In this document: piece by piece, positions 28,193-36,606 of the stretch | Layout: the number at the start of each line of letters is the position of its first letter | Position numbering within the stretch: position 1 is the first letter of the stretch | Source of the DNA: an uncultured Bacteroidota bacterium | Lineage (GTDB): Bacteria > Bacteroidota > Bacteroidia > Flavobacteriales > Flavobacteriaceae | DNA length: 64,000 nt | Assembly (NCBI GenBank): GCA_902602415.1 | Contig: CACKQW010000007.1 | Coordinates: 1-64,000, forward strand | Direction of reading: 5' to 3' | Notes under the pieces: generated by a model | Told to the model about the DNA's origin: nothing | The model's input: only the letters and a program-made list of their open reading frames with translations | Database searches by the model: none | Made by a program: the position numbers and the translations under genes

Positions 28193-31100
28193 TTAAAATT
28201 TAACCACTTTTTTACTTTTACTATATCCACTGGAAGTGGAAATCTTTAAAATATAAACTCCAGAACTAGTATTTTGGAAATTTTGACTAAAATTAAAAGT
28301 ACCTGGATTAAGTTTACCATTAAAAATAGATTTTATATTTCTACCCCTTAAATCATGTAATGTTATGTCAACAAATTCTGGATTATTCAGTGTAATTATG
28401 GTATAAAGCGTTTCGAAAAAAGGATTTGGATAAATCTGAGATTCAAAAGGTTCAAAATTTTCTAAGGACGCTGTTTGAGAATTAGGCATGTTGGGGCTTC
28501 CTGAAAAATTTATATTAGACCAACTCTCAGCAAGACTATTGTCAAAAGATGGATCAATCAATTCTAAAGTATAACCCAACCCATTAGACAAATCTGGCCA
28601 TGGTGATTCAGATTCATAGTATACTTCATCTTGTAAAATTAGTTCAGAATTATATACTCTTACAGCATCACCAGAGCTAGATAATCCAAAATCAAACTCA
28701 CCAATAAAATTTTCAATTTCCGGAAAAGATTCCTCAAAATCATCAAATTTTCTGACAACAACTAAAAAACCATCAGCGTCAATTGAAATACCTTCAGGGA
28801 ATACAAATGTGTTACTATCATTATCGTCTTTTAACACCCAGCTTGAAATATCAATTGAAAATTCATTAGGGTTATATATTTCAATCCAATCACCAGGATC
28901 AAAATCATCAGAAGATTTATAGTTGATCTCATTTATTACCAAATTTAAATCTGAGCTCTGAATGAAATGAGCTTGCACATATGACTCATCTTCAATATTT
29001 AGTGTAATTTCTACTTCACTTGACTCTATGAGACCACTCCAATGAGAAAATTCATATCCTGACTCTGCAACTGCTCTAAGTGTTATTGGGACATCTTCAA
29101 AATAATCCCCACTCCACTCCTGCTCCTGAATCCTTAAATTATTATTCAATCTTACATATCCTCTTTCAGGGGTTATGTTACTTAAAGTTACCTCATGATA
29201 CTGATTTAAATCGAATTGATCGAGTATGTGTTGTTTTGCCTCTGGCTGTCTGTAAATTGCAAAATTATTCATATTATTCACATAATAATAGACAGTTGAA
29301 ACATCGACCCAAGGTTCACTATCAGACCATCTGTCAATATGATTTAACATCTCATTATACATATGATTATAGATGGATAAAAATTTCTCTGTTACGATAT
29401 TTGGTAAAAACCTGCTATTCATCTCATCTGCATATCTGTTAATAAATTTATTTTTAAAATCGTCGTTTTCAACAAGTTTTCTTATTAAAAAAGTAGCCCA
29501 GGGTGGGTTTGCCCAATTGGTTTGATTTCCTGAAAGAACAAAATCAAGAGTGTTATTGTAAAAACCATACTCAACATTCCCTGAGTTCCACCATTGTCCG
29601 CCAAAACCAAAATCTGTATCATACAAAATCCACTTCCATTTGTTTCCAGGAGATTTCCAAAATTTATTATTATTACCTGGCCAATCTTGGTTATCCATGT
29701 AAATTTGAGCAACATTATACATAATGAAATTATCAATATCAATCTTTGAACTTACATAATCATAATTTGAGGCTATGGCAAGATTGTTCTGCTCAACAAA
29801 ATTTATCAAATCAATATATTCGGAATTATCACCATCTACTATTTCGGCATTATTTTCCAAAAGATCAATCTCATTAGGGTTGACATCATGTTTGGAAGCA
29901 ATAAAATTTTCACTAACTTTTTCTCTTATATTATATAAACCCCAATATGAATTATTAATATAGGTAGATGCTGAGCGGAAAGATTGATAATCTAATCCAG
30001 ATCCCTTCATCAAACTTGTAATTGCAGCATCTCTCATATTACTCCTCATCCAATCGTTTCCTGAATTTCTTAAAACTAGGGATTCAAAAGTGTCATAATT
30101 TAAATCTTCAAATATTGGATATTCAATATTTCCTTTTCCATACTGAGATCTGGCATAAATTGCTAAAGATTTTTGATCCCACCCCCTACTGTAGGCACCA
30201 AAAATTTTTACACCTGCGTTTTGATCAATTACTAGCGTATTATTTTCATACATAGAAATATGTACTGGCCTTTCCCAGTCTTGCCAAAAATTAGCACCAA
30301 AATATGGGTAGTTGTTGTCGTAATCATTTCCATAAGCGTAGATTCCATAATCATCATCAAAAAGATTATATTCATCCGAAACAAGATGAATAATGGGTAA
30401 TTCAGAATAAGAGTTAAATGAATAATTCCTTGTTTTAGAAAACCTCGAAATATAATTTTCTTGAAAAGATTTAGCTCTAATCGTTGTACTATAGGGAAAT
30501 GGGATATAAATAGGACCAGTATATAAATTAGAAGATTCATCAGGCTCAGTAAAATCAGTTGTATATCTGATTTGACTGTCAGTTTGAGATGTAATTTCCA
30601 AACTGAAAGAGTTATCAATCAAACCTCCATTGTGTGAAAAAGTAAGATCATTTTCAAGAATCCCAAGAAATTCTTGAATGTCGTTTACATATCCTGGTGT
30701 TGGCTGATCAAAATAAAATAATTCAGTAGATTCTGAAGAAATACCATAAGATAAATTGGAGGGTAAATTTTCATAAGAAATTTGATCAATTAAATCTCCA
30801 TTATCATCTCTTAAGAATACTGACTCTCCACTGGAAGATAACTTGAAATCAGTATGCAGCAACGACTCACTTTCTAGATCTAAAATTGAAGGAGGTATTA
30901 TACCTTCATCAGTTTCTTCATTATAAACAGCGGATAAAAAAGGAATTACAGTCATATCTGAAGAAGTGTTAGAAATATTGTGAATTTGAATAGCAAGTAA
31001 ATTTTCACCATTAACTAAAATTTCTCCAGGATTTTCAATAGAAAATCTATCTGGGATTCCTCCAGTATACATTTGTGCTTCATGATCTATAAGAGTAGTT

Positions 31101-31723
31101 GAATCATAAGAGGGTGGTGAACCAGAAATATTAGCTCTAGCTACTTCAACTCCATTGATGTAGGCCACAAAGCCATCATCATAATCAATATCTAATATCA
31201 ATTTAGAAATCTTGCTAACATCCGAAATTTGGATTTTTTTTCTTAAGTAAACGGAAATGGTTCCGGGGGGAATATTTGTATTGTCATCATTGTCTGCGTA
31301 GCCAAATCCTGAGTTACCATTATTCCAAGTTGAGTCATTAAAACTCAAAAACCGCCAAAGAGCAGATGTACTCGAATCAGGGATAATATATTTAAAAATA
31401 TCCCCTTCCTCAACTAGTGTTCTAGCATAAGAAATCTGTGATCTATCCTTATCTGAGGCCCATATGACCAAATATTCATCACTATTTATAGAAATATCAG
31501 GAAATTTCCAGGGAGTATTATCATTTTCAGAATCAGAAATAGACCAATCAAGTAAAGAAATATTTTGTTCTCCATAATTATAAATTTCAATCCAATCAGG
31601 GGTATCTCCATCCTCATCAAAAAAAATTGTATTAGATGCTGAAATTTCATTTATTCTGATTGATTGTGAATATACATTCGAAGAAAAAATTAGACAAAAT
31701 ATTAATATTCTCTCTACTAGCAT
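28193..31723 (-). CDS. CotH kinase-family secreted protein with lamin-tail-like domains and T9SS sorting domain
   Basis: Lamin-tail-like INEISASNTIFFDEDGDTPDWIEIYN and INEINYKSSDDFDPGDWIEIYNP; CotH motifs YWGLYNIREKVSENFI, MDNQDWPGNNNKFWK, WKWILYDTDFGFG; C-terminal YPNPFFETLY...KVVKF. Start moved from TTG 31747 to ATG 31723. Confidence 0.88.
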   Translation of the reverse strand: MLVERILIFCLIFSSNVYSQSIRINEISASNTIFFDEDGDTPDWIEIYNYGEQNISLLDWSISDSENDNTPWKFPDISINSDEYLVIWASDKDRSQISYARTLVEEGDIFKYIIPDSSTSALWRFLSFNDSTWNNGNSGFGYADNDDNTNIPPGTISVYLRKKIQISDVSKISKLILDIDYDDGFVAYINGVEVARANISGSPPSYDSTTLIDHEAQMYTGGIPDRFSIENPGEILVNGENLLAIQIHNISNTSSDMTVIPFLSAVYNEETDEGIIPPSILDLESESLLHTDFKLSSSGESVFLRDDNGDLIDQISYENLPSNLSYGISSESTELFYFDQPTPGYVNDIQEFLGILENDLTFSHNGGLIDNSFSLEITSQTDSQIRYTTDFTEPDESSNLYTGPIYIPFPYSTTIRAKSFQENYISRFSKTRNYSFNSYSELPIIHLVSDEYNLFDDDYGIYAYGNDYDNNYPYFGANFWQDWERPVHISMYENNTLVIDQNAGVKIFGAYSRGWDQKSLAIYARSQYGKGNIEYPIFEDLNYDTFESLVLRNSGNDWMRSNMRDAAITSLMKGSGLDYQSFRSASTYINNSYWGLYNIREKVSENFIASKHDVNPNEIDLLENNAEIVDGDNSEYIDLINFVEQNNLAIASNYDYVSSKIDIDNFIMYNVAQIYMDNQDWPGNNNKFWKSPGNKWKWILYDTDFGFGGQWWNSGNVEYGFYNNTLDFVLSGNQTNWANPPWATFLIRKLVENDDFKNKFINRYADEMNSRFLPNIVTEKFLSIYNHMYNEMLNHIDRWSDSEPWVDVSTVYYYVNNMNNFAIYRQPEAKQHILDQFDLNQYHEVTLSNITPERGYVRLNNNLRIQEQEWSGDYFEDVPITLRAVAESGYEFSHWSGLIESSEVEITLNIEDESYVQAHFIQSSDLNLVINEINYKSSDDFDPGDWIEIYNPNEFSIDISSWVLKDDNDSNTFVFPEGISIDADGFLVVVRKFDDFEESFPEIENFIGEFDFGLSSSGDAVRVYNSELILQDEVYYESESPWPDLSNGLGYTLELIDPSFDNSLAESWSNINFSGSPNMPNSQTASLENFEPFESQIYPNPFFETLYTIITLNNPEFVDITLHDLRGRNIKSIFNGKLNPGTFNFSQNFQNTSSGVYILKISTSSGYSKSKKVVKF

Positions 31724-31744
31724 GGTATAATTTTTGGTACAAGA

Positions 31745-31774
31745 CAAAGATATATCTAATATTTATTAGACAAA
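31745..31774 (-). promoter_or_regulatory. Bacteroidota-type promoter of the CotH-DoxX unit, with a palindrome in its spacer
   Basis: Minus strand TTTG (31774-31771), 18-nt spacer, TATCTTTG (31752-31745); perfect inverted repeat TCTAATA-TT-TATTAGA at 31755-31770. Confidence 0.7.
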
Positions 31775-31792
31775 TCTTTAAATCAACAAAAT

Positions 31793-32833
31793 TTGAAAAT
31801 TTTATCCAAGCATATTTTATTAATTTTCATTGCATGCCTTTTCTTTGGTTGCAAGACCGAATATGCTACTAAAGATTTTATCATTTCAGATATTCCTGCT
31901 AAGCCTGATTACAGCGATATCTCAAGTTGGGCAGCTCACCCACAAAAAAAAGAAGGAATTTTGAATAATTTCTATTCAAACAAAGAAAGCTTAAAGGCAG
32001 ATGTATTTTACATATACCCAACGCTATTGACCAATAAGGATGATAACAATTGGAATTCTGATATTTATAATGTAGAAAATAAAAAAAGAGTTAAAGATAT
32101 TGCTATCCAATATCAAGCATCTGCATGGACTGGAGCAGGAAAAGTATATTCTCCTTATTACAGACAAGTTCACTACAGATCATTTTATGAACCATACACA
32201 TCAAATGGTGGAAAAAAAGCTGGTATAGTTGCATACCAAGATATTAAATCTGCTTTTGAATATTATTTAAAATATTTCAATCAGGGCAGACCAATCATTC
32301 TAGCCGGTCACAGCCAAGGTGCATTTCATTGTAAATTATTAATTCGTGATTATTTTGACGGAAAGGAGTTGCAAAACCAATTAGTAGCAGCATATATTCC
32401 TGGTGTGAAGGTTGATGATTTTGAATTTAAATCCATTTATCATCTCAAGAGCCCTGAAGAAACTGGCGGCTACTTAAACTGGAATACATTCAAAATAAAA
32501 AGAAAGCCCAAGAAAGGTAAACACCCTGCATTTTATTCATGGAAAAAAACTCAATTTGTGACTAACCCAATTACATGGAGTAATGAAAGAGTATCCAACA
32601 TTGATGACCACAAAGGACTGTTTTCATTTGATAAAAAAATATATCCTAAGGCCCTGTCTGTAAAAATTTATGATGGGATATTATGGTCTAGCTTTCCAAA
32701 AATTGACAACTCAAACTTTATGTTAAGAACTATATCTAATTATCATTTTGGTGATATTAATTTATTTTGGAAGGACATTTATGAAAATGCTATTTTGCGG
32801 GTAAATAGTTTTTATAATTTAAAAAAAGATTGA
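31793..32833 (+). CDS. DUF3089-family alpha/beta-hydrolase-like lipoprotein
   Basis: Lipobox CLFFGCKTEY; ADVFYIYPTLL; IILAGHSQGAFH nucleophile elbow; VAAYIPGVKV. Confidence 0.82.
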   Translation: MKILSKHILLIFIACLFFGCKTEYATKDFIISDIPAKPDYSDISSWAAHPQKKEGILNNFYSNKESLKADVFYIYPTLLTNKDDNNWNSDIYNVENKKRVKDIAIQYQASAWTGAGKVYSPYYRQVHYRSFYEPYTSNGGKKAGIVAYQDIKSAFEYYLKYFNQGRPIILAGHSQGAFHCKLLIRDYFDGKELQNQLVAAYIPGVKVDDFEFKSIYHLKSPEETGGYLNWNTFKIKRKPKKGKHPAFYSWKKTQFVTNPITWSNERVSNIDDHKGLFSFDKKIYPKALSVKIYDGILWSSFPKIDNSNFMLRTISNYHFGDINLFWKDIYENAILRVNSFYNLKKD

Positions 32834-32985
32834 TTTTGTAAATTCTTAAATATTCCAACAGAGAACACAAAATTTGTTTTTTTTTGATATTTTTTTTAAC
32901 AAAAATTCAATTTATATGAGTAAAATATTCTTTTTTGTAAAAAAAAGACTATATTTAACTATTAATAATTTAAAAACTAAAAGAC

Positions 32986-33180
32986 ATGGGTTATTCACAC
33001 CAAAATAGTAAAGGAAAAACTTACTTCCTACATTCAAAAGACGTTGTTTTAAAAGGAGGTAGAAATCAGACTATCTATTACTTTGCAAAAGAAGCTAAAT
33101 CTAATGCTTGTGATTTACCAGCTGGTAAATCTGTAGTAGAGAACACAAAAACTGGTCTTCCATTCCTTAAAGGAAAGTAA
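32986..33180 (+). CDS. Small 64-aa protein of unknown function
   Basis: MGYSHQNSKGKTYFLHSKDVVLKGGRNQTIYYFAKEAKSNACDLPAGKSVVENTKTGLPFLKGK; stand-alone gene ending just before a strong terminator. Confidence 0.8.
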   Translation: MGYSHQNSKGKTYFLHSKDVVLKGGRNQTIYYFAKEAKSNACDLPAGKSVVENTKTGLPFLKGK

Positions 33181-33197
33181 AATATTTTTACATCTAC

Positions 33198-33229
33198 AAA
33201 AAAAACCCTCCATGTGAGGGTTTTTTTTT
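33198..33229 (+). terminator. Rho-independent terminator
   Basis: AAAAACCCTC-CATGT-GAGGGTTTTT perfect 10-bp stem, T tract follows. Confidence 0.9.
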
Positions 33230-33259
33230 ATATAAATTTGACTCAGGTAACATTCAAAT

Positions 33260-34348
33260 ATGAATATTAATTACATTGTTGAAGAAATTGATAAAGAAGA
33301 GTTTCTGTTTTGGTTTGAAGAATCAAATAAATATTTAACATGTAATCTTTCTATTTATAAACTATTACAAAATGAAATCAAAGGAAGAGAAAAGCTTCAA
33401 AATACAGGGCATATTTCAAAAAACTTGACCAATATTGAGTTAGAAATTAAAAATCTTCTAGATGAATTATTAAGACCGTTGAAAAAAAATAATCATAATT
33501 CATCTAAATTACCGCAAACAAAGTTTGCCACAAATAAAAACTATAAATTCAATAATAAAGTCTTAAAATTTAGTTTTGAAAATAAAGACATGCTTGAATT
33601 GGTCCATCCAAAATTTGAACATCTTGAGTGTAAAGATAAGGGTGAAAAAAATTTTAAAATTTTTAGAGAAAAAAAATTTATACGTTTTTTTATAGATGAT
33701 AAACATGTAGGTAGTTATAATAAAAACCAAATGCATGAACTTCAAGGAAAAATTTCAATGGAAATGACATCTTTTTTTTATAATAAAAAAGAAGTCGATT
33801 GGATTGGAGTTTTCCATGGATCCACTTTAAATAAGGGTAATAAATCAATTATGCTTACTGGGGAATCTGGATCAGGTAAGAGCTCTCTCACCTTGATTCT
33901 TTCATCAAATGGATTCTCATTAATTGCAGATGATTTTAGCCCCATGTCCAATGAGATGAAGCATTATAAATTTCCTGCAGCAATTTCAGTTAAGGAGGGC
34001 TTCTATAGCTATGCAAATAACCTATCGAAAGATTTTATGAACAAAAAGGAGTATTTAGTTGACAAAAACAAGGGTAAATTTAAATATTTCAGTCTTGATA
34101 TTGACAATAAACCAAATTCTCATAATTGTAACTATATAATTGATGTAAAATATGGAAAACATCTAAAAAATAATATTTCAATGTCAACTAAAGGAAAAGC
34201 ATTACAAAAATTATTACCTGATAGTTGGATTTCAGAAACTTATGATAACTCGAAAAAATTTTATCAGTGGATTCACAATTCTAATTTTTATGAATTAACT
34301 TATAACGATAACAAAAAAGCAATTGAATTAATAAATAATATTTTTTGA
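33260..34348 (+). CDS. HPr kinase-like (HprK-related) ATP-binding protein
   Basis: Walker A SIMLTGESGSGKSSLTLILSSNGFSLIADDFSPMS, typical of HPrK/P-like kinases; N-terminal region weakly PqqD-like. Confidence 0.75.
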   Translation: MNINYIVEEIDKEEFLFWFEESNKYLTCNLSIYKLLQNEIKGREKLQNTGHISKNLTNIELEIKNLLDELLRPLKKNNHNSSKLPQTKFATNKNYKFNNKVLKFSFENKDMLELVHPKFEHLECKDKGEKNFKIFREKKFIRFFIDDKHVGSYNKNQMHELQGKISMEMTSFFYNKKEVDWIGVFHGSTLNKGNKSIMLTGESGSGKSSLTLILSSNGFSLIADDFSPMSNEMKHYKFPAAISVKEGFYSYANNLSKDFMNKKEYLVDKNKGKFKYFSLDIDNKPNSHNCNYIIDVKYGKHLKNNISMSTKGKALQKLLPDSWISETYDNSKKFYQWIHNSNFYELTYNDNKKAIELINNIF

Positions 34349-34351
34349 TTT

Positions 34352-35233
34352 ATGGTATTAATTATAATGGCAGCAGGAAGTGGATCTAGGTATGGGAAAT
34401 TGAAGCAATTTGATGAGCTTGGACCTTGTAAAGAATTTTTAATGGAATTTAGCATCTATGATGCTGACACAGCGGGTTTTAATCACATTGTTTTAATAAC
34501 AAGAAAAGAAAATAAAGAGTATTTAGAAGAATATTTAAATAAAAGATTACCCAAACATATTAAAATAGATATTGTAGTTCAAGAAGCAAATAATTTGCCA
34601 GAGGGTTGCAAAATAAATTCTAAAAGAGAAAAACCTTGGGGTACTGCTCATGCCATCTGGTGTGCAAAAAATTATGTCAGTGGCGATTTTGCAATAATTA
34701 ATGCAGATGATTTTTATGGAAAAAACTCCTTTAAAAATGCATTCCAATACATGAGTAGAAAAGATAATAACAAAAATTTTGGACTTGTTTGCTATAAATT
34801 ATCAGAAACACTTTCAGAATTTGGATCCGTTTCAAGAGGTGTTTGTAAAGTTGAAAATGATAAACTTGTTTCCATTAATGAATACCTCAAAATACAACAA
34901 GAAAACAATATAATTTTTGACTTAAATACAGAAAAAACTCTTCATGAAGACGATTTAGTTTCTATGAATTTTTGGATTTGTAAAAATGATTTTTTCATTT
35001 TTTTAGAAAATTACATTATTCGATGTATTGGAGAGTTAAAAAATATTGAAAAAGATGAAATATATCTTCCCTTTGCGATAAAAGAGTATTCTGAATTTAA
35101 CAATATGGAAATTGATGTTTTACGTTCTATGAGCAAGTGGTTTGGAATAACTTATATTGAAGACAAGAAAGAAAGTATTAAAAAACTGAGGGAACTAACA
35201 GAAAATAAACATTACCCATCGCCCCTATGGTAA
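34352..35233 (+). CDS. Sugar nucleotidyltransferase-like protein (NTP_transferase family)
   Basis: MVLIIMAAGSGSRYGKLKQFDELGPCKEFL; WGTAHAIWCAKNYVSGDFAIINADDFYG. Confidence 0.85.
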   Translation: MVLIIMAAGSGSRYGKLKQFDELGPCKEFLMEFSIYDADTAGFNHIVLITRKENKEYLEEYLNKRLPKHIKIDIVVQEANNLPEGCKINSKREKPWGTAHAIWCAKNYVSGDFAIINADDFYGKNSFKNAFQYMSRKDNNKNFGLVCYKLSETLSEFGSVSRGVCKVENDKLVSINEYLKIQQENNIIFDLNTEKTLHEDDLVSMNFWICKNDFFIFLENYIIRCIGELKNIEKDEIYLPFAIKEYSEFNNMEIDVLRSMSKWFGITYIEDKKESIKKLRELTENKHYPSPLW

Positions 35234-35237
35234 ATCC

Positions 35238-35624
35238 TTAAAAACTAACGGGATTTCCCTGACCAATCCATTCTTCAATTCCACCCTTAATTACATAGAC
35301 ATTTTTAATATCGTTATCTGCTAAAATTTTTGCTGATTTACTGCTTCTATTATCAGTTCTGCAATATAAAATTAAGTTTAAACTTGTATCAAATTCTTTG
35401 ATTTTATCAATAAAGTCAGCTGAAAAAAAATCAATGTTAATCGCACCAGAAATATATCCTGATTGAAATTCCTTCAATGTTCTTACATCTACAAGTTCAA
35501 ATTCATTGTAAGAAAAACCATTAAATTCTTCAATAGAAATATATTTAAACTGTTCAGTACAAGAACATAAAAGAATTAATAATAATATAAGAAGATGTCT
35601 CATTTTAAAACTTCTCCATTCCAA
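35238..35624 (-). CDS. Rhodanese-domain lipoprotein
   Basis: Lipobox LLCSCTEQ; ELVDVRTLKEFQSGYISGAINID; active loop LILYCRTDNRS. Confidence 0.88.
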   Translation of the reverse strand: MEWRSFKMRHLLILLLILLCSCTEQFKYISIEEFNGFSYNEFELVDVRTLKEFQSGYISGAINIDFFSADFIDKIKEFDTSLNLILYCRTDNRSSKSAKILADNDIKNVYVIKGGIEEWIGQGNPVSF

Positions 35625-35908
35625 TCTGAGATACCGCCAACAAGGTTATAAACATTTTTAAAACCCATATCCTTCATAATTGTACAAGAATTATAACTTC
35701 TTGTTCCTGATTTACAATATAAAAAGTAAGAAGCCTCTTTATCAAGAAGAGTAATTTTTTTTATAAAATTTTGCGGATCATAAAAATCGATATTTTCAGA
35801 ATCAGGTATTCTAATCTCTTTGAACTCTTGAAGCGTTCTAACATCGATTATTTTAGAATTTTTGGTTTCATTGTATTTTTGCAACCATTTACCTTGATCC
35901 AAGTCCAT
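35600..35908 (-). CDS. Rhodanese-domain protein
   Basis: KIIDVRTLQEFKEIRIPDSENIDF; active loop FLYCKSGTRS. Confidence 0.87.
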   Translation of the reverse strand: MDLDQGKWLQKYNETKNSKIIDVRTLQEFKEIRIPDSENIDFYDPQNFIKKITLLDKEASYFLYCKSGTRSYNSCTIMKDMGFKNVYNLVGGISDWNGEVLK

Positions 35909-36413
35909 GTAGAAATGTTTTACTAATTACATCCTCAATTTCATAAATTAATTCATCTTTTTCAAATGGATTTGGATAAAATTTTTGGGAATTTTCATTA
36001 ATAATAAGCGTTGCAGGAATTCCACCATTCCATTCACTGGAAATTTTTGGCATCCATTCATTGAGATTCGTATCAGTGAGATGAACAACATCTGACAGTA
36101 AATTATTTTTTTTGATAAAAGGAATTAGTTTTGAATTAAGATGTTCAGGTAAATCTAAACTTACCAAATAAACTTTGACAATATTATTGTCGTATTTTTT
36201 GTTTATATATTCAAAATAAGGTAATTCTTTAATGCATGGTGAACACCATGTAGCCCAAAAATTAACTACATAGGTCTGATCATTAGAAAAATCTAAAGAC
36301 GTAAAAAGCTCTTCAAAGGTTTTTTGTTTTATTTCAATGTTGTTGTGGTTTGAGGTAGTACAACTGAAAACCATTAAAAGAAATAAAATATAAGTAAACA
36401 ACCTCTTCATCAC
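35889..36413 (-). CDS. TlpA-family thioredoxin-like lipoprotein
   Basis: Lipobox LMVFSCTTS; YVVNFWATWCSPCIKELPYFE (CxxC). Confidence 0.92.
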   Translation of the reverse strand: MMKRLFTYILFLLMVFSCTTSNHNNIEIKQKTFEELFTSLDFSNDQTYVVNFWATWCSPCIKELPYFEYINKKYDNNIVKVYLVSLDLPEHLNSKLIPFIKKNNLLSDVVHLTDTNLNEWMPKISSEWNGGIPATLIINENSQKFYPNPFEKDELIYEIEDVISKTFLHGLGSR

Positions 36414-36454
36414 TGAAAGGTTAGCAAAATATGTGCCAGGAAGCTATTAAAAAA

Positions 36455-36604
36455 TTAATCCCAACCGCCAGGTGCCTGAGGCATTGAGTTAGCCTGCGCT
36501 TTCTTAGGATTTAAAATTGCAAATGTTCCAATAGCGGTTAATGCAGCATATTTTCCCATTTTCTTAATAGCCTGTTTTCTAGTTATTCCTGTTTTCTTTT
36601 TCAT
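36455..36604 (-). CDS. 49-aa small protein with Tat-like/signal-peptide-like N-terminus (missing from ORF track)
   Basis: Translation MKKKTGITRKQAIKKMGKYAALTAIGTFAILNPKKAQANSMPQAPGGWD*; 2 nt downstream of the T9SS surface protein gene. Confidence 0.72.
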   Translation of the reverse strand: MKKKTGITRKQAIKKMGKYAALTAIGTFAILNPKKAQANSMPQAPGGWD

Positions 36605-36606
36605 AA

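Noticed and set aside
29080-31000. Cluster of alternative-frame ORFs (29080..29442, 29485..29742, 29503..29724, 29775..29963, 30022..30255, 30232..30618)
   Set aside because: All overlap the strong CotH CDS; low-complexity translations with no domain motif or initiation context
32986-35233. Lasso-peptide or other classical RiPP cluster
   Set aside because: Only kinase and nucleotidyltransferase analogies exist; no cyclase, leader protease, RRE-bearing enzyme or transporter, and a strong terminator separates the small protein. Kept only as a tentative modification-locus finding
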